NCBI GenBank assembly: GCA_009363875.1
Contig: CM018680.1
Span: 73,288,272 to 73,352,271 of the forward strand
Source of the DNA: Mikania micrantha
Lineage: Eukaryota; Streptophyta; Magnoliopsida; Asterales; Asteraceae
Direction: 5' to 3'
DNA: 64,000 nucleotides
Of the stretch, positions 11,398 through 22,994 are shown piece after piece. Made by a program: the position numbers and the translations under genes. The notes beneath the pieces are model-generated. The model searched no databases. It saw only the letters and a program-made list of their open reading frames with translations, and had not been told where the DNA came from. Numbering within the stretch: the stretch's first letter is position 1; every line of letters begins with the position of its first letter.

Positions 11398-12549
11398 ATG
11401 ACTGAGGAACATAACTCAGGAGGGTTATATCATGAAGAAGAACATCTCACCGAACTGCAAGTGATGGTGAGGGAGGAAGTAGCCAAAGCATTTGAAGCTA
11501 CCTTACCAACTCGTCTAGATGGATTACAAGATTCGTTGAAAGATTTTATACATGAAGAGTTTGCAACTCTTAAAGATGAAATAGGTGGGGAAAAACCTTC
11601 TAAAAAGGTTACTTACAAAGAGTTTGTGGCTTGTAAGCCAACTGAATTTAAAGGTGAAGTGGATCCACTGCTGAGTCAAAGGTGGATAGCTGGTATGGAA
11701 AGCACGTTTGAAACGTGTCATTGTGATCCGTCTGACGAGGTAATGTTTGCTGGAAACCAATTGAAAGAAAGAGCAAAAGATTGGTGGGAACTTCTCCGAA
11801 AGGAGAAGGGTCGGGATGGTATCAAAGATTTGACTTGGGGAGCATTTAAGGAGTTGTTCCTTAAACGATTTTGTCCTTAGGCAGCTATTGATAGAATTAC
11901 TGAGGAATTCCTAAATATGAGGCACAAGGAGGAGGATATAGACACTATTACTGCAGTGTTCTTTGATAAAGCCAAATTTTGTCCTGACCTTCTTAGGACT
12001 GAACGAATGTGGATTAACAGGTACCATAGTATGTTGAATGCTAAGTACCGGGAGTTCCTCATACCATCAAAGTTTGAAACTTTGTCTGAATTGATTGATT
12101 GCGCTCGTGAGCGGGAACTGGAGTTAAAGAGACAAGAGGACCGTGGAGAAAAACGAAAGATGGAAAAATAAATGGGATCCTCTAAAAAGGAGAAATTTGT
12201 TAGTCCACTCAAAAAGTATAGTTCTTTGAAAGAAGCTAGACATTGTTTAACTTGTGGAAAGAAACATGCTGGGGAATGTTATTTCAAATCAGTAGTGTGT
12301 TATAAATATGGCAAGTCGGGGCATCTTGCCTCTCAATGTGCTAGTGCACTCAATCTGTGCTACAATTGTTACAAACCGGGGCACCGAAGAAGTGAGTGTC
12401 CAGAGTTAAAAGGGCAGGTCAAGCAGGAGGTACTAGTGGTGGGCCTTTTAAGGCTCAAGGTAGTGGCAAGAAGGTTGAAATACCCCCACCAAAAGGTAGA
12501 GCCTTCAAAATTACGGCAGAAGAGGCCAAAGTCACTTCAGACGTGGTGA
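11398..12549 (+). pseudogene. Gypsy-1 gag (broken)
   Basis: Starts MTEEHNSGGLYHEEEH at ATG 11398. The retrotransposon gag core is readable (YKEFVACKPTEFKGEVDP, WWELLRKEKG, FKELFLKRFCP), followed by an in-frame TAG at 11878, AAIDRITEEFLNMRHKEED, a TAA at 12169 and two nucleic-acid-binding CCHC knuckles. The first knuckle reads CYKYGKSGHLASQC, so its second cysteine is replaced by Tyr; the second is CYNCYKPGHRRSEC. Both stops could be single transitions of Gln codons (CAG, CAA). The frame then shifts near 12400 into the protease region. Gag would form the virus-like particle; this copy cannot. Confidence 0.85.
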
Positions 12550-12986
12550 CAGGTACTTTTCATATTAATTCCTTGCCTGCTTATGTATTGTTTGATTCTG
12601 GAGCTAGTCGCTCTTTTATATCTGTGAAGTTTGTGAATCATGATTCGTTTGTACTAGCTAAGCTACCTTATCCATTAGAGGTAGAAATAGCTGACTCTAA
12701 GAGTTTCTTAGTGTACGACATCTATCATAGATGTAAACTCACGATTGATGGTGAGGATTATGAGGTTGATTTGATTCCAATGAGCTTGGGAGAATTTGAT
12801 GTTGTGATTGGGATGGATTGGTTGTCTAAATATGGAGCTAACATTGTATGTAACCGTAAGGTTATTCAATTAATATCTCCGGGTGGTTATGAAATATGTA
12901 TTCAAGGAGAGAAACGGGGTGGAACCATATTGTGCTCTCTAGCTAAAGCTATGAATTACATGAACCATGGGGTCAGTCATTCTTAG
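12396..12986 (+). pseudogene. Gypsy-1 aspartic protease domain
   Basis: Encodes a retropepsin-like domain with the catalytic motif LFDSGASRSFIS and the conserved downstream VVIGMDWLSKYGA. It lies in a different frame from the knuckles upstream and from the reverse transcriptase downstream. The reading frame that continues into RT (AYVLDAQKEIKELND) is entered by a frameshift near 12968, so the stop at 12984 is a consequence of that shift. Confidence 0.85.
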
Positions 12987-13036
12987 CTTATGTTCTTGAT
13001 GCACAAAAGGAGATAAAGGAACTTAACGATGTTCCA

Positions 13037-14722
13037 GTGGTTAGGGATTTCCCTGATGTTTTTCCAAATGAGTTACCGGGAATTCCTTTGGATAGGGATG
13101 TTGAATTTAAGATTGATCTTATTCCTGGGGCTAAGCCCATAGCTAAAGCTCCATATCGTTTGGCACCATCTGAAATGAAAGAATTAATGACACAATTACA
13201 AGATCTTTTAGATAAAGGTTTTATCCGTCCAAGTATCTCCCCGTGGGGTGCACCAATTCTTTTTGTTAAAAAGAAAGACGGAAGCCTTAGAATGTGTATC
13301 GACTATAGAGAGTTGAACAAAGTGACTGTGAAAAATCGATATCCTCTACCTAGAATTGATGATCTTTTTGATCAGTTGCAAGGAGCGTCGTGGTTTTCTA
13401 AAATCGATCTTCGCTCGGGTTATCATCAACTCAAGGTTAAAGAGGAAGATATTTCCAAGACCGCTTTCCGTACTCGTTACGGTCACTATGAATTTCTTGT
13501 AATGTCGTTTGGGTTGACAAATGCACCAGCTACGTTCATGGATTTGATGAACTGGGTGTGTCGCCCAATGTTGGATCGATCTGTCATTGTTTTTATCGAT
13601 GACATTCTTATTTATTCTAAAAATGAGGGTGATCACGCTTGTCATTTGCGTGAAGTCCTTGAAACTTTACATAAGGAGAAACTATATGCCAAATTTTCTA
13701 AATGCGCATTTTGGTTGCATGAAGTCCAGTTTTTTGGACATGTGGTGTGTGCTGATGGCATACTTGTTGATCATTCGAAAGTTCAAGCGGTGATGAAATG
13801 GAGTCCTCCTAAAACTCCAACTGAAATTAGAAGTTTTCTTGGTCTAGCGGGTTACTATCGGAGGTTTATACAGGATTTTGCAAGAACTGCATCTCCTTTG
13901 ACTAAATTGACAAGAAAAGATGTGAAATTTGTTTGGGGTGATGATCAAGAAAAAGCTTTTAATGAACTCAAGTTCAAGTTAACTCAGGCACCGGTATTGA
14001 CCCTACCAGATGGACCTGATGTTTTCGTGGTGTACTCTGATGCATCTTATCTTGGGCTTGGTTGTGTCCTTATGCAAAGGGGCAAAGTGATTGCCTATGC
14101 GTCGAGGCAACTAAAAGTTCATGAAGTCAACTATCCTATTCATGATCTAGAATTAGCAGCGGTGGTGTTTGCCTTAAAAATTTGGAGGCATTACTTGTAT
14201 GGTGTGAAATGCACAATTTACACTGATAACAAGAGCCTGAAATATTTCTTCACACAGAAGGAATTAAATATGAGGCAAAGACGTTGGATAGAACTACTCA
14301 AGGATTATGATTGTGAAATCCTTTATCATCCGGGAAAAGTAAATGTGGTGGCGGATGCCTTGAGTAGGAAAGAAGAACATGAACCCATTCGGGTTACAGC
14401 AATGAAGATTGTGATTTCCTCTGATTTGGTAGATCAAATTAAAGAAGCTCAAGTTGAAGCTTTAAAAGAAGAAAATTGGAAACGAGACCGAATAAAGGGG
14501 CAAGCTCATAATCTGGATGAAGATAGTCGCGGTTTAAAGACCAGATGGGGTAGGGTGTGGATACCTCCCACTTGTTCTTTGAAAACTGATTTGATGGAAG
14601 AGGCTCATAAATCAAAATACTCAATTCATCCGGGAGCCACTAAAATGTATCGAGACCTTCGGGTAAATTACTGGTGGCCAGGTATAAACGAGATAGTGTT
14701 AAGTATGTTGAAAAATGTTTAA
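13037..14722 (+). pseudogene. Gypsy-1 reverse transcriptase, RNase H and integrase zinc finger
   Basis: An open stretch of about 560 codons. RT is recognisable from VRDFPDVFPNELPG, FVKKKDGSLRMCIDYREL, KIDLRSGYHQ and the active-site motif VFIDDILIYS (about residues 184-193). RNase H follows with VVYSDASYLGLGCVL and TIYTDNKSLKYFF. The integrase zinc-binding region starts near EEAHKSKYSIHPGATKMYRDL. The frame is lost at about 14700, within WWPG, and continues in the overlapping frame at 14674-15909. It copies element RNA into DNA in family members; here it is severed from protease and integrase by frameshifts. Confidence 0.9.
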
Positions 14723-15909
14723 CTTGTTTACAAGTTAAGGCTGAACATCAAAAGCCTTATGGCAAATTACAGCCTTTGGAGATTCCTATGTGGAAATGGG
14801 AACACATCACAATGGACCTAATTACTAAACTCCCGAAAACCCGAAAGGGGTACGATACGATTTGGGTCATTGTGGATCGGTTGACTAAAAGTGCTCATTT
14901 TATTCCTATTCGTGAATCATATTCTTCTGAGAAAATGGCGGAAGTGTATGTAAAAGAAATAGTGTTGTGTCACGGGATACCAGTGACTATTGTGTCCGAT
15001 CGATACACACGATTCACTTCTCATTTCTGGAAGAATTTTCAAGAGGAATTGGGCACGAAACTGTTGTTGAGCACGTCATATCATCCTCAGACTGATGGTC
15101 AAAGTGAATGGACCATTCAGACACCGGAGGATATGTTACGAGCATGTATTATTGATTTTGGAGGTAGTTGGGATGACTATCTACCTCTGGCGGAATTTTC
15201 TTATAACAACAGTTATCATTCCGGGTTGGGAATGCCTCCATATGAAATGTTATATGGGAGACGGTGTCGTACTCCCGTTTGTTGGGGAGAAGTTGGCCCG
15301 CGAGAGCTCGAAAATAAGGAGATACTTAAAGTTACAAACCAACGAATTGATCATATACGAGCTCACTTAAAGGCGGCACAAGACCGTCAGAAGTCGTATG
15401 CAGATAAACGAAGACGGCTGATTGAGTTTCAAGTAGGAGACTTTGTGTTATTAAAGGTTTCCCCTTGGAAGGGTGTAATTCATTTTCGTAAGCGAGGGAA
15501 ATTAAGTCCACGATTTATTGGACCATTTAAAATTATAGCTCGTGTGGGCAATGTTGCTTATCGTTTAGAGCTACCAGAAGAGCTGAAGCTAATTCATAAC
15601 ACTTTTCAAGTTTCATATTTACGAAAGTGTTTAGCTGATAACTCTACATACGTTCTATTAGAAGACATTGAGGTGGATGAGAAACTTAATTATGTAGAAA
15701 AGCCGGTTGAAATTCTTGATCATAAGGTGAAGCTGCTTCGTAACAAAACCATTGATCAAGTAAAAGTAAAATGGAAGCATAGGAAAGGGTCAGAATATAC
15801 TTGGGAATCGGCGGATGAGATGAAGAAATTTTACCCTTACCTTTTTGCTAAATGTAGCGGTTTCGAGGACGAAACCTTAAATAAGGAGGGTATATTTGTA
15901 ACATCCTAA
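14674..15909 (+). pseudogene. Gypsy-1 integrase core and chromodomain-like tail
   Basis: Catalytic core with the first Asp in TMDLITKLPKT, the second in IVSDRYTRF (family consensus SDRDTRF) and the Glu after TDGQSEW. The C-terminal part has VGDFVLLKVSPWKG and a chromodomain-like segment (PVEILDHKVK, QVKVKWKHRKGSEYTWE), as in chromoviruses that target heterochromatin. The ORF runs through the polypurine-type tract (AATAAGGAGGG) and stops a few codons inside LTR 2. It is separated from RT by a frameshift. Confidence 0.9.
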
Positions 15910-16833
15910 TATATGTATAATACATATACATACATATAGGTGTTTGTAGATATATCATTCAAAAATAATATTTAAGTGTGTGTGTGCAATGTGTGGTGGG
16001 AAATAATTGAAAAAAAAATAATAAAATCAACACATATATGTGTGTGTGTGTGTGTGGTGGACTATATTTAAAGAAAATAATAATAATTAAATACATAAAT
16101 ATGGTGTGAACGTGGGCTAAGAATAATCACAAAAAAAAAAAGATATGCATCAAGTTGTTAAGGCGGCAGAAAACATAAAGGGGGGGGGGTTGTTATTCGA
16201 ACAGAACAAGAAAAAAAAAAGAAAGGAGCCAGAGAAAGCAGAAGAGAGAAAGAAGAAGGGTTTCGAAGATAAACTAGACACCCGTCTCGGAGCTTCAATC
16301 GTGAGTTTAGGTTGTGAACCACCCGAGGTAATCACGTTTTCTCATCTTTGAATCATTATAGAATGTTTTGATGGGGTTATGAACTAGGGTTCTAGAAACG
16401 TGAAATTGGGTTGAGTTTTGAATAGTTATGTGATCCAAAACTTGTGTATAGTTGTTTTGGTATGTTTTAAACATCCCTTGTTGTATGGATCATTATTTTG
16501 CAAAGAACCCAAGTTAGGGTTCATAAGAGTGAGATGAGAAAGATGACTCATTTGAGGTTATTGTTGTTGTCTAAATCTAAAAATATGTATAAGGATGAAA
16601 TTGAGATATTGAAGTTGTCAAAAGAAAAAACTCATATGATGAGATTAATATGAGTTTAACCTAAATGGGTCAAATGGGTTAATTTGATCAAATTAGTATA
16701 AAGTTAAAATTCAGATTATCCTAGAAAGATTGAAACATGAAGGTTGGGTGAAAGGTGATCAGTATGAGTAATCATACAAAATATGATAAATATGTTAAAC
16801 AAATTCGAACGGGTCGGATGTGTATAATATGTG

Positions 16834-16894
<61 letters not shown>

Positions 16895-17992
16895 TGTGTG
16901 TGTGTGTGTATATTCATGCAAATGTTTATAAACATTTCAAACAAAAGGTTGAACGGATAAAAAAAATATTGACCCGTATAGAGTTTAACAGGAAAACGAG
17001 ATTTCAATCGAGAGGATAATCAAGCAGGATCCTTTGCAGATAGAGGTAAGCTACCCGTTTGATTGAACTTGTAGTTGTAGGATTGGGTGAGTCCACACTA
17101 CAAGTATTTGTGCATGAGCATATATGTGATTTATTGTTTTGATTGAATTTGATATAAATGGATATGATTAGTGCGGTTATTGTAGTTTAATGATTTACAA
17201 GGTGTGTGAACATTCAACTAGTAATAATGATTAAGTTGATTTACAAGAGTGTAAACAACCATCATAATTTGGAGGTTATGATCTACAAGAGTGTAGACAT
17301 TAAATTGGTAATACACATGCTTCGATTCACAAGATGTGTGAACATAAGACATGCAAATCTAATGTATTAGATTCACAAGGTGTGTGAACACAAGATGATT
17401 TACAAGAGTGTAGACATCTAATTTCAATAGTCAAATTGTTTAAGTTTGACTATTGGTAAATATGATGCACAAATGGAGTTTTGTGTGCACATATGTGTTG
17501 TGTTAAATTATAATGATTTTGTATGAATGGGAGATTTACAGGATGTTGGGTGAAAACGACCCGTTAGTAAATCGTGTTGTATGCGATTGAATAATATAAC
17601 CAAGTTAAAGTTGGAAAAATCATTAGTGTATCCATATGATGTTATGGAGTACACTTGAGAAAATAGCGGGGTAATCTTACTTAGTTTAACGAACTAATGG
17701 TGAATTCAAATGTGGCGTTTACAGGTACAAAGGAGTCGGGTGAGCGGTGATGGTGATTGGAATCGAACGTGGAGGCTTGTATGATGGTTTTAATCTTAAT
17801 AACCAAACTGTTTTGAAACTTTTGTGTAATAAATGTTTTGTAAATTATGTAAACATACTTGAATCTAGTTTTTAACAAGTAGTGTGTTTGTAGAGGTGTA
17901 AGACACGAAAGTTTTTGCTGGGACCTAAATTTAGTTTATTAAATAATGTTTTAAAATGTCTGGATGAGACATAAAATGACATGGGTGTCACA
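15897..17992 (+). repeat. Gypsy-1 LTR 2, shared by both tandem units
   Basis: 2096 bp with the same TGTAACATCC and GTGTCACA ends as LTR 1. Preceded by a purine-rich tract at 15877-15890 and followed by GGT plus a PBS, so it acts as the 3' LTR of the full unit and the 5' LTR of the truncated unit. It carries an expanded (TA)n run at about 16837-16883. Confidence 0.9.
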
Positions 17993-18859
17993 GGTTGGTA
18001 TCAGAGCCAACGGTTTGAGCGATTTGAGTGCGTCATGAACACTTGAACTCAAACCATTGAGCTCTGAATAGATGGGAAAAGCCGTTCGATCCGAAATCCG
18101 ATCACAAAGCCGAACTCACCAGGTATTATGTATCTGTTAATTGTTGTATAACGTTATGTGATATGGGGATTTGTTATGTTACAAACCAATATTCCTAACT
18201 TGTGTGAAACAGTGAACGTAAGGACACAGACATATGGTGCATATCTTGCTATGCCTGGCCAGCCTAGTAACATATACACGATATGAACGTATCTTTGGGA
18301 ACATTATTTCATATTAGCATATGGAAGATTTGGTAAAATGTTAAAACGGGGTGTATGTGATTGGTTAAAAATCACAATTGTGTCATTATTATTTAAATAA
18401 TTGAGTAATTCACAAAAGTGTGAATATTCAATAAAGACACATAAATATGTAGTGTATAAATCCGTTAAGGATGAGTATGTGGTTTGAATATATGCTAGTA
18501 TATGTAAAACTAATGACGTGTTTAAACTATTTCCGTCATAAAATGACTGAGGAACATAACTCAGAAGGGTTATATCATGAAGAAGAACATCTCACCGAAC
18601 TGCAAGTGATGGTGAGGGAGGAAGTAGCCAAAGCATTTGAAGCTACCTTACCAACTCGTCTAGATGGATTACAAGATTCGTTGAAAGATTTTATACATGA
18701 AGAGTTTGCAACTCTTAAAGATGAAATAGGTGGGGAAAAACCTTCTAAAAAGGTTACTTACAAAGAGTTTGTGGCTTGTAAGCCAACTGAATTTAAAGGT
18801 GAAGTGGATCCACTGCTGAGTCAAAGGTGGATAGCTGGTATGGAAAGCACGTTTGAAAC
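17993..18859 (+). pseudogene. Second, truncated gypsy-1 interior (leader and partial gag)
   Basis: Near-identical to 10848-11714, with about six differences noticed. Gag starts at ATG 18543 and is open to RWIAGMESTFET, where the sequence switches to WAK exon 1. The junction shows only 2 bp of microhomology (GT). Translation continues out of frame through the WAK part to a stop at 18990-18992, so no gag-WAK receptor fusion is encoded. Confidence 0.9.
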
Positions 18860-18968
18860 GTATGCAAAGGAAACAGTTCATGCTATGATGTGGAAGGAGG
18901 TGGTGGGTATCGTTGTTATTGAAACCATGGTTACCAGGGTAATCCCTATCTTGATCAAGGATGCCAAG
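18860..18968 (+). pseudogene. WAK-like gene 2, exon 1, 3' part
   Basis: Resumes the EGF-like region lost at 8771: in the WAK frame it encodes CKGNSSCYDVEGGGGYRC-like sequence to NPYLDQGCQ, aligned with 63108-63215 of gene 3. It ends at CCAAG followed by GTCAGT, a good splice donor shared with gene 3. Intron 1 runs 18969-21513. Confidence 0.85.
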
Positions 18969-19114
18969 GTCAGTACTCTCCCATTTAAATAGTCAAAATT
19001 ATTGTTTACGAGTGATAGTTACACAACACACACACATATACAAGTTGTATCATGTGAAAGCATAATTTTAGAGAGAAAACACTTGAACCATATTCTGGTC
19101 ATACATCTGGAAAC

Positions 19115-19613
19115 AAATTTTTTTTTTTTAAAAATGGGACTCATTTTAATAAATTGGCTACAAATGGGTTTGGAATTTTTTTTTTCACAAATGGGGTTAT
19201 CTCCATTGGTAGTGGCGAAATTGAGAAGAGATAAAATGGGGTTGTAGGGGTGTAAGAAGCCAATACAATTGTCAGCAATAAAAAAATCAAATGAACCTCA
19301 TTTTTGCTACTCTTAGTGGCGAAAATAGCTATAGGTTGTACCAGTTATCATTTTTTGCCACTTCTAGTGGCGAAAATACCCATTTTGCCACTCCTAGTGG
19401 CGAAAATACTCATTTTTGACACTCCTAGTGGCGAAAACTTTAATATTGTTGACGAAAATACCCATTGTACTGGCTTCTTACACCCATACAACCCCATTTT
19501 ATCTCTCCTCAATTTCGCCACTATCAATGGAGATAACCCCATTTGTGAAAAAAAAAATTCCAACCCCATTTGTAACAAATTTCTTAAAATGAGACCCATT
19601 TTAAAAAAAATTG
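19115..19613. mobile_element. Mutator-like MITE with long inverted ends and internal repeats
   Basis: Two arms of roughly 135 bp (19115-19255 and 19480-19613) are inverted copies, e.g. GGGGTTATCTCCATTG against CAATGGAGATAACCCC. Flanks TCTGGAAAC (19106-19114) and TCTAGAAAC (19614-19622) look like a 9-bp target duplication with one mismatch, as in Mutator elements. Between the arms are four imperfect copies of CACTCCTAGTGGCGAAAATA. Non-coding. Confidence 0.75.
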
Positions 19614-19805
19614 TCTAGAAACTTGAAAAATAAATATATAGCATACATTAAAATGGATTTGTTTGTTCAAAATTTAGTTTTTTATTCATCTAACATGGAA
19701 CACATATTTATTTTTAAGATTCCAAATAAAGGACTTATAGAGTTTAAGAATTTCCTATAACAGTGAGTTTTCACATAATACAACCCCTCTATATTTAAAT
19801 ATATA

Positions 19806-20185
19806 TTGTTAGGTTTGGTTGTTAATCCACTTCTATTGTGGTAGCCTACTAACTACCGCCAAGATCAAGCCAAATCTTTGGTTTTTTTCATGATATTTAT
19901 TATACATGTAGAAGAATATATTCTTTTATGTGCTTGTGAAAATTCATATTTATTTAGGATTTAAAGCAATGTTTGCATTACACTATAAGTATTTAATTAT
20001 TGTAACGCGCAACTTACACTGATGTAAGCTTCTAAGCGAATATGAATTTTATACAAACACATAAAAGAAGATATATTTTTGTTCATGTATAAAATATATC
20101 ATGAAAAAAAACAAAGATTTGACTTGATCTTGGCCGTGGCTGGTGGGTTACCGCAATAAAAGTTGATTTTTATTTGATCCCTTCC
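19806..20185. mobile_element. Foldback MITE in intron 1
   Basis: The left half (AAGATCAAGCCAAATC, then TTTTTTTCATGATATTTATTATACATGTA) and right half (TACATGAACAAAAATA read in reverse, then ATGAAAAAAAACAAAG, TTGACTTGATCTTGGC) are imperfect inverted copies. Related foldbacks lie at 60045-60440, and half of one at 32545-32750. Class not certain. Confidence 0.6.
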
Positions 20186-20949
20186 TTGTATGTGTGTGTA
20201 TATATGTATGTTTTTATTGTCGTCTTTTTATTTCTTTTACTATTTGAATAAATGAAAAAAACATATTATATCTTAGTTCTAAATATATTGTTTTTGTTAG
20301 AATTAGTTTTATCTATATTTTGATATAAATTTTAATACTAAGTCGGGCCAAATATGTTTCCTTCGTTTTCAAGTATTCATGCACTTGTTTTCACAATCAT
20401 TATGATATTTTCTTAATTTTTCTAATATAATATTTCAACAAGCCTTTTTTTACTTGTGTTTTAATATAAAACCGGGGTGTCGTCACTTCTACTCCAACCT
20501 TCATTCAAAAATCAGTTTAAAAGTTGGATCAAACGCAAATCAGGATTTAAAGTAGGCAGGGTAGGAATTCGGAAACAAAAGCTAGATCTTCAATGGTTAG
20601 AGTTGAAATTTGTTATACAATGACTAGTCGCTGACACGGTTGTCATGAGCGGCAGCGCCCATAAATATTTTTTATTTTTATTTTAAAATAGTTTTTTTTT
20701 TATTTTTCTTGTACACGAGTGACACCTACATATGTATGAGGTGTGCGTCCATAGAGGACAAATGACATCTTTGGTTTCGTTGGTTATATGGGCGCCTCCT
20801 GTATATGTACAGGGACGTCGACGCCTGTACAGGGACATCGACGCATGTACAGACAATGGTCATTTTATGACATTAAAAGGTCAAATGGACATTTTGGGGA
20901 AGTTTGTGGTCAAATGAACATTTCGCAAATAAGAAAAAAGAGTAGTAAT

Positions 20950-21329
20950 CAATGTTGTGAGAACCGGACAGGACCGGAAACCGGGGGTCAACCTGACCAA
21001 AAATCACATGTGAACCGCCCCCAAGGGAACCAGACGGACCGGGAACCGGTTCACTGGTCGTACCGGATTTGAAGTTTTTTTTTAACTAAAATCCAAAGAA
21101 TTAAATATTAAAATTAAACCTTGTCTTTTTTTTTTAACATAAATATGTTTGTTTGAGCATTAATTATGTTTGTTTAAATGTGGTTATAATTCTATAAATT
21201 TTTTGAATTTTTTTATATATTTATTATATCATCCGGTTCATGAATAATCCGGTCCAACCAATTCGACCGGTCGGACCAGTAACCAATAAGACGTCCGGTT
21301 CGACGTCCGGTCCGGTTATGAAAACATTG
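20950..21329. mobile_element. hAT-type MITE, 380 bp, GGTCCGG-rich
   Basis: Ends CAATGTTGTGAGAACCGG and CCGGTTATGAAAACATTG form inverted termini. A perfect 8-bp duplication GTAGTAAT flanks it (20942-20949, 21330-21337). GC-rich termini made of CCGG blocks around an AT-rich centre; non-coding. A different family from the CAGTGGCGGA elements. Confidence 0.88.
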
Positions 21330-21513
21330 GTAGTAATAGAATAATTAAAATAAAATATATCAAATTATGAATAAAACAAGAAAGACTTGTTGACAAATTC
21401 AAAATTCATAATTTAGTTGATAGGAAATGATACTTACCGTTTGATAATGTAAATTTTATTGATTTGTGTGTGTTTTTTTTAAGTAGTTGGCTTAATTATC
21501 CTTTTCATGATAG

Positions 21514-21681
21514 ACATCAACGAGTGCAATGATCAACAAACCTACCCTTGTCCTGGTGTTTGCATTAATACCGTCGGGAGTTACAATTGTACGTGTAAGT
21601 CAGGATACTCTGGTGATGCGAACGTAGCAAATGGTTGTCAACCTAAGGATTCAAAATTTTCAATGACCATATTAATGACAG
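21514..21681 (+). pseudogene. WAK-like gene 2, exon 2 (calcium-binding EGF)
   Basis: Encodes DINECNDQQTYPCPGVC, then NTVGSYNCTCKSGYSGDA, a canonical EGF_CA module with the DINEC calcium motif and six cysteines, followed by a linker. Splice sites are AG at 21512-21513 and GT at 21682-21683, and the phase joins cleanly to exon 1 (CAAG/AC) and exon 3 (G/CA). The exon itself is undamaged. Confidence 0.85.
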
Positions 21682-21786
21682 GTAGTTTTTCCACCAACTA
21701 GCTGACCTTGAAAGATGCTATGTTCAACATGTTTAAATAAAATACTTTTGATTGATATCTTTGTTCATATTGATGCACAAACGTAG

Positions 21787-22994
21787 CAACAGTATTCGGC
21801 TTGTTTGCAATACTATCTGGAATAGCGGTGATGTGCTTTGGTATAAGGAGGAGAAAGCTAACAAGGCTTCGAGAAAAGTTCTTTGAGCAAAATGGTGGTG
21901 CGCTCTTGAAACAAAAAATCAAATCACAAGGATCTAATGCGGCGATGACTTTGTTTAGCATTGAACAACTTAGAAAAGCCACAGATAATTATTCTCAAGA
22001 GAAAATTATTGGTAAAGGTGCGTACGGTGTAGTGTACAAGGGACTTTTGCCGGATAAAAGTGTGGTTGCAATAAAAAGGTCTAAGCTAGTAGATGCAACA
22101 CAAGCAGAGCAATTCATCAACGAAGTCATGATCCTTACACAAGTTATTCATCGGCATGTGGTAAAGCTTTTGGGTTGTTGCTTAGAGGAGGAAGTCCCTG
22201 TACTAGTATATGAGTTCATCTCTAATAACACTCTTTTCTATCACATTCACCATAGACTTGGGGGATTGAGTTGGCTATCTTGGGAGAATCGATTGAAAGT
22301 AGCTGCTGAAGCTGCAAGTGCACTTGGGTACCTTCATTCAGAAATTAGTATGTCAATCATACACAGGGATGTCAAGTCTTCCAACATACTATTAGATGAG
22401 AACTACACAACAAAAATTTCTGATTTTGGCGCATCAAGGTTAGTCCCATTAGGCCACCAAGAAGTACCTACTCTTATTCAAGGAACGTTAGGGTATTTGG
22501 ATCCAGAATACTTCAACTCAAGCCAACTAACCAAGAAAAGTGATGTATATAGCTTTGGAGTAGTCCTTGCAGAACTAATGACTGGGAAAAAACCCATTGG
22601 TGTTGATAGAGCCAATAAAGAAAAGAATCTAGCTACATACTTTGTTACTTCAGTGAAAGAAAATCGCTTATTTGAAATTGTTGAACCTAGACTTCTACGT
22701 GAAGGGACTCTTGAACAACTACAAGCGGTAGGAAATCTGGTAAAACAATGCCTTAGTTTTATAGGCGATGATAGACCTACAATGAGAGAAGTGGCAATGG
22801 AGCTAGAGGGATTAAGGAAGTTCACAACTCATCCTTGGGTTCAACAACACACATGTAATAATGAGACCAAAAGTTTAGTCCTAGAAGTTGAGCAATCAGA
22901 TCTTTACGACGTCCCGCTAATTTACAGTACTAATGAATGGGAATCATCTTCAAGTATTACACATATGATGATTGAAGAGAACAATCCACGTTAG
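21787..22994 (+). CDS. WAK-like gene 2, exon 3: transmembrane segment and Ser/Thr kinase (intact)
   Basis: Counting from the TTG at 21801 this exon encodes 397 residues. A transmembrane helix (VFGLFAILSGIAVMCFGI) is followed by the basic stop-transfer RRRK. The kinase domain is complete: glycine loop GKGAYGVVYKG (71-81), VAIK lysine 92, helix-C Glu 108, HRDVKSSN catalytic loop (188-195, RD-type), DFG (208-210) and GYLDPEYF (231-238), the activation-segment form usual in WAKs. It ends with an acidic, serine-rich tail and TAG at 22992. In family members it phosphorylates Ser/Thr downstream of wall signals. It is the last exon of a gene whose exon 1 is destroyed, so translation as a receptor is unlikely, although the exon shows no damage. 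Confidence 0.92.

Larger units (their letters stand above)
8772..18859 (+). mobile_element. Tekay-like Ty3/gypsy composite inserted in WAK gene 2
   Basis: Order: LTR 1 (8772-10847), leader with PBS, gag and pol (11398-15896), LTR 2 (15897-17992), then a second leader and the first part of gag (17993-18859), which joins WAK coding sequence directly. A third LTR is absent. The C-terminal integrase region and the ending FEDETLNKEG are typical of chromovirus (Tekay/Del) elements. The single middle LTR has a purine-rich tract on its left and a PBS on its right, so it belongs to two tandem units. Both gag and pol carry stops and frameshifts, so it is not autonomous. Confidence 0.9.
18969..21513 (+). 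other. Intron 1 of WAK-like gene 2
   Basis: GT donor at 18969 and AG acceptor at 21512-21513 (CATGATAG before ACATCAACGAG). It contains a Mutator-type MITE (19115-19613), a foldback MITE (about 19806-20185) and a hAT MITE (20950-21329). The remaining 20190-20949 is AT-rich with a short imperfect repeat (TGTACAGGGACRTCGACGC) near 20808-20850 and no gene. Confidence 0.65.

Noticed and set aside
18471..18992. A gag-WAK fusion gene
   Set aside because: The WAK part is read in the wrong frame after the junction and the frame ends shortly after the exon.
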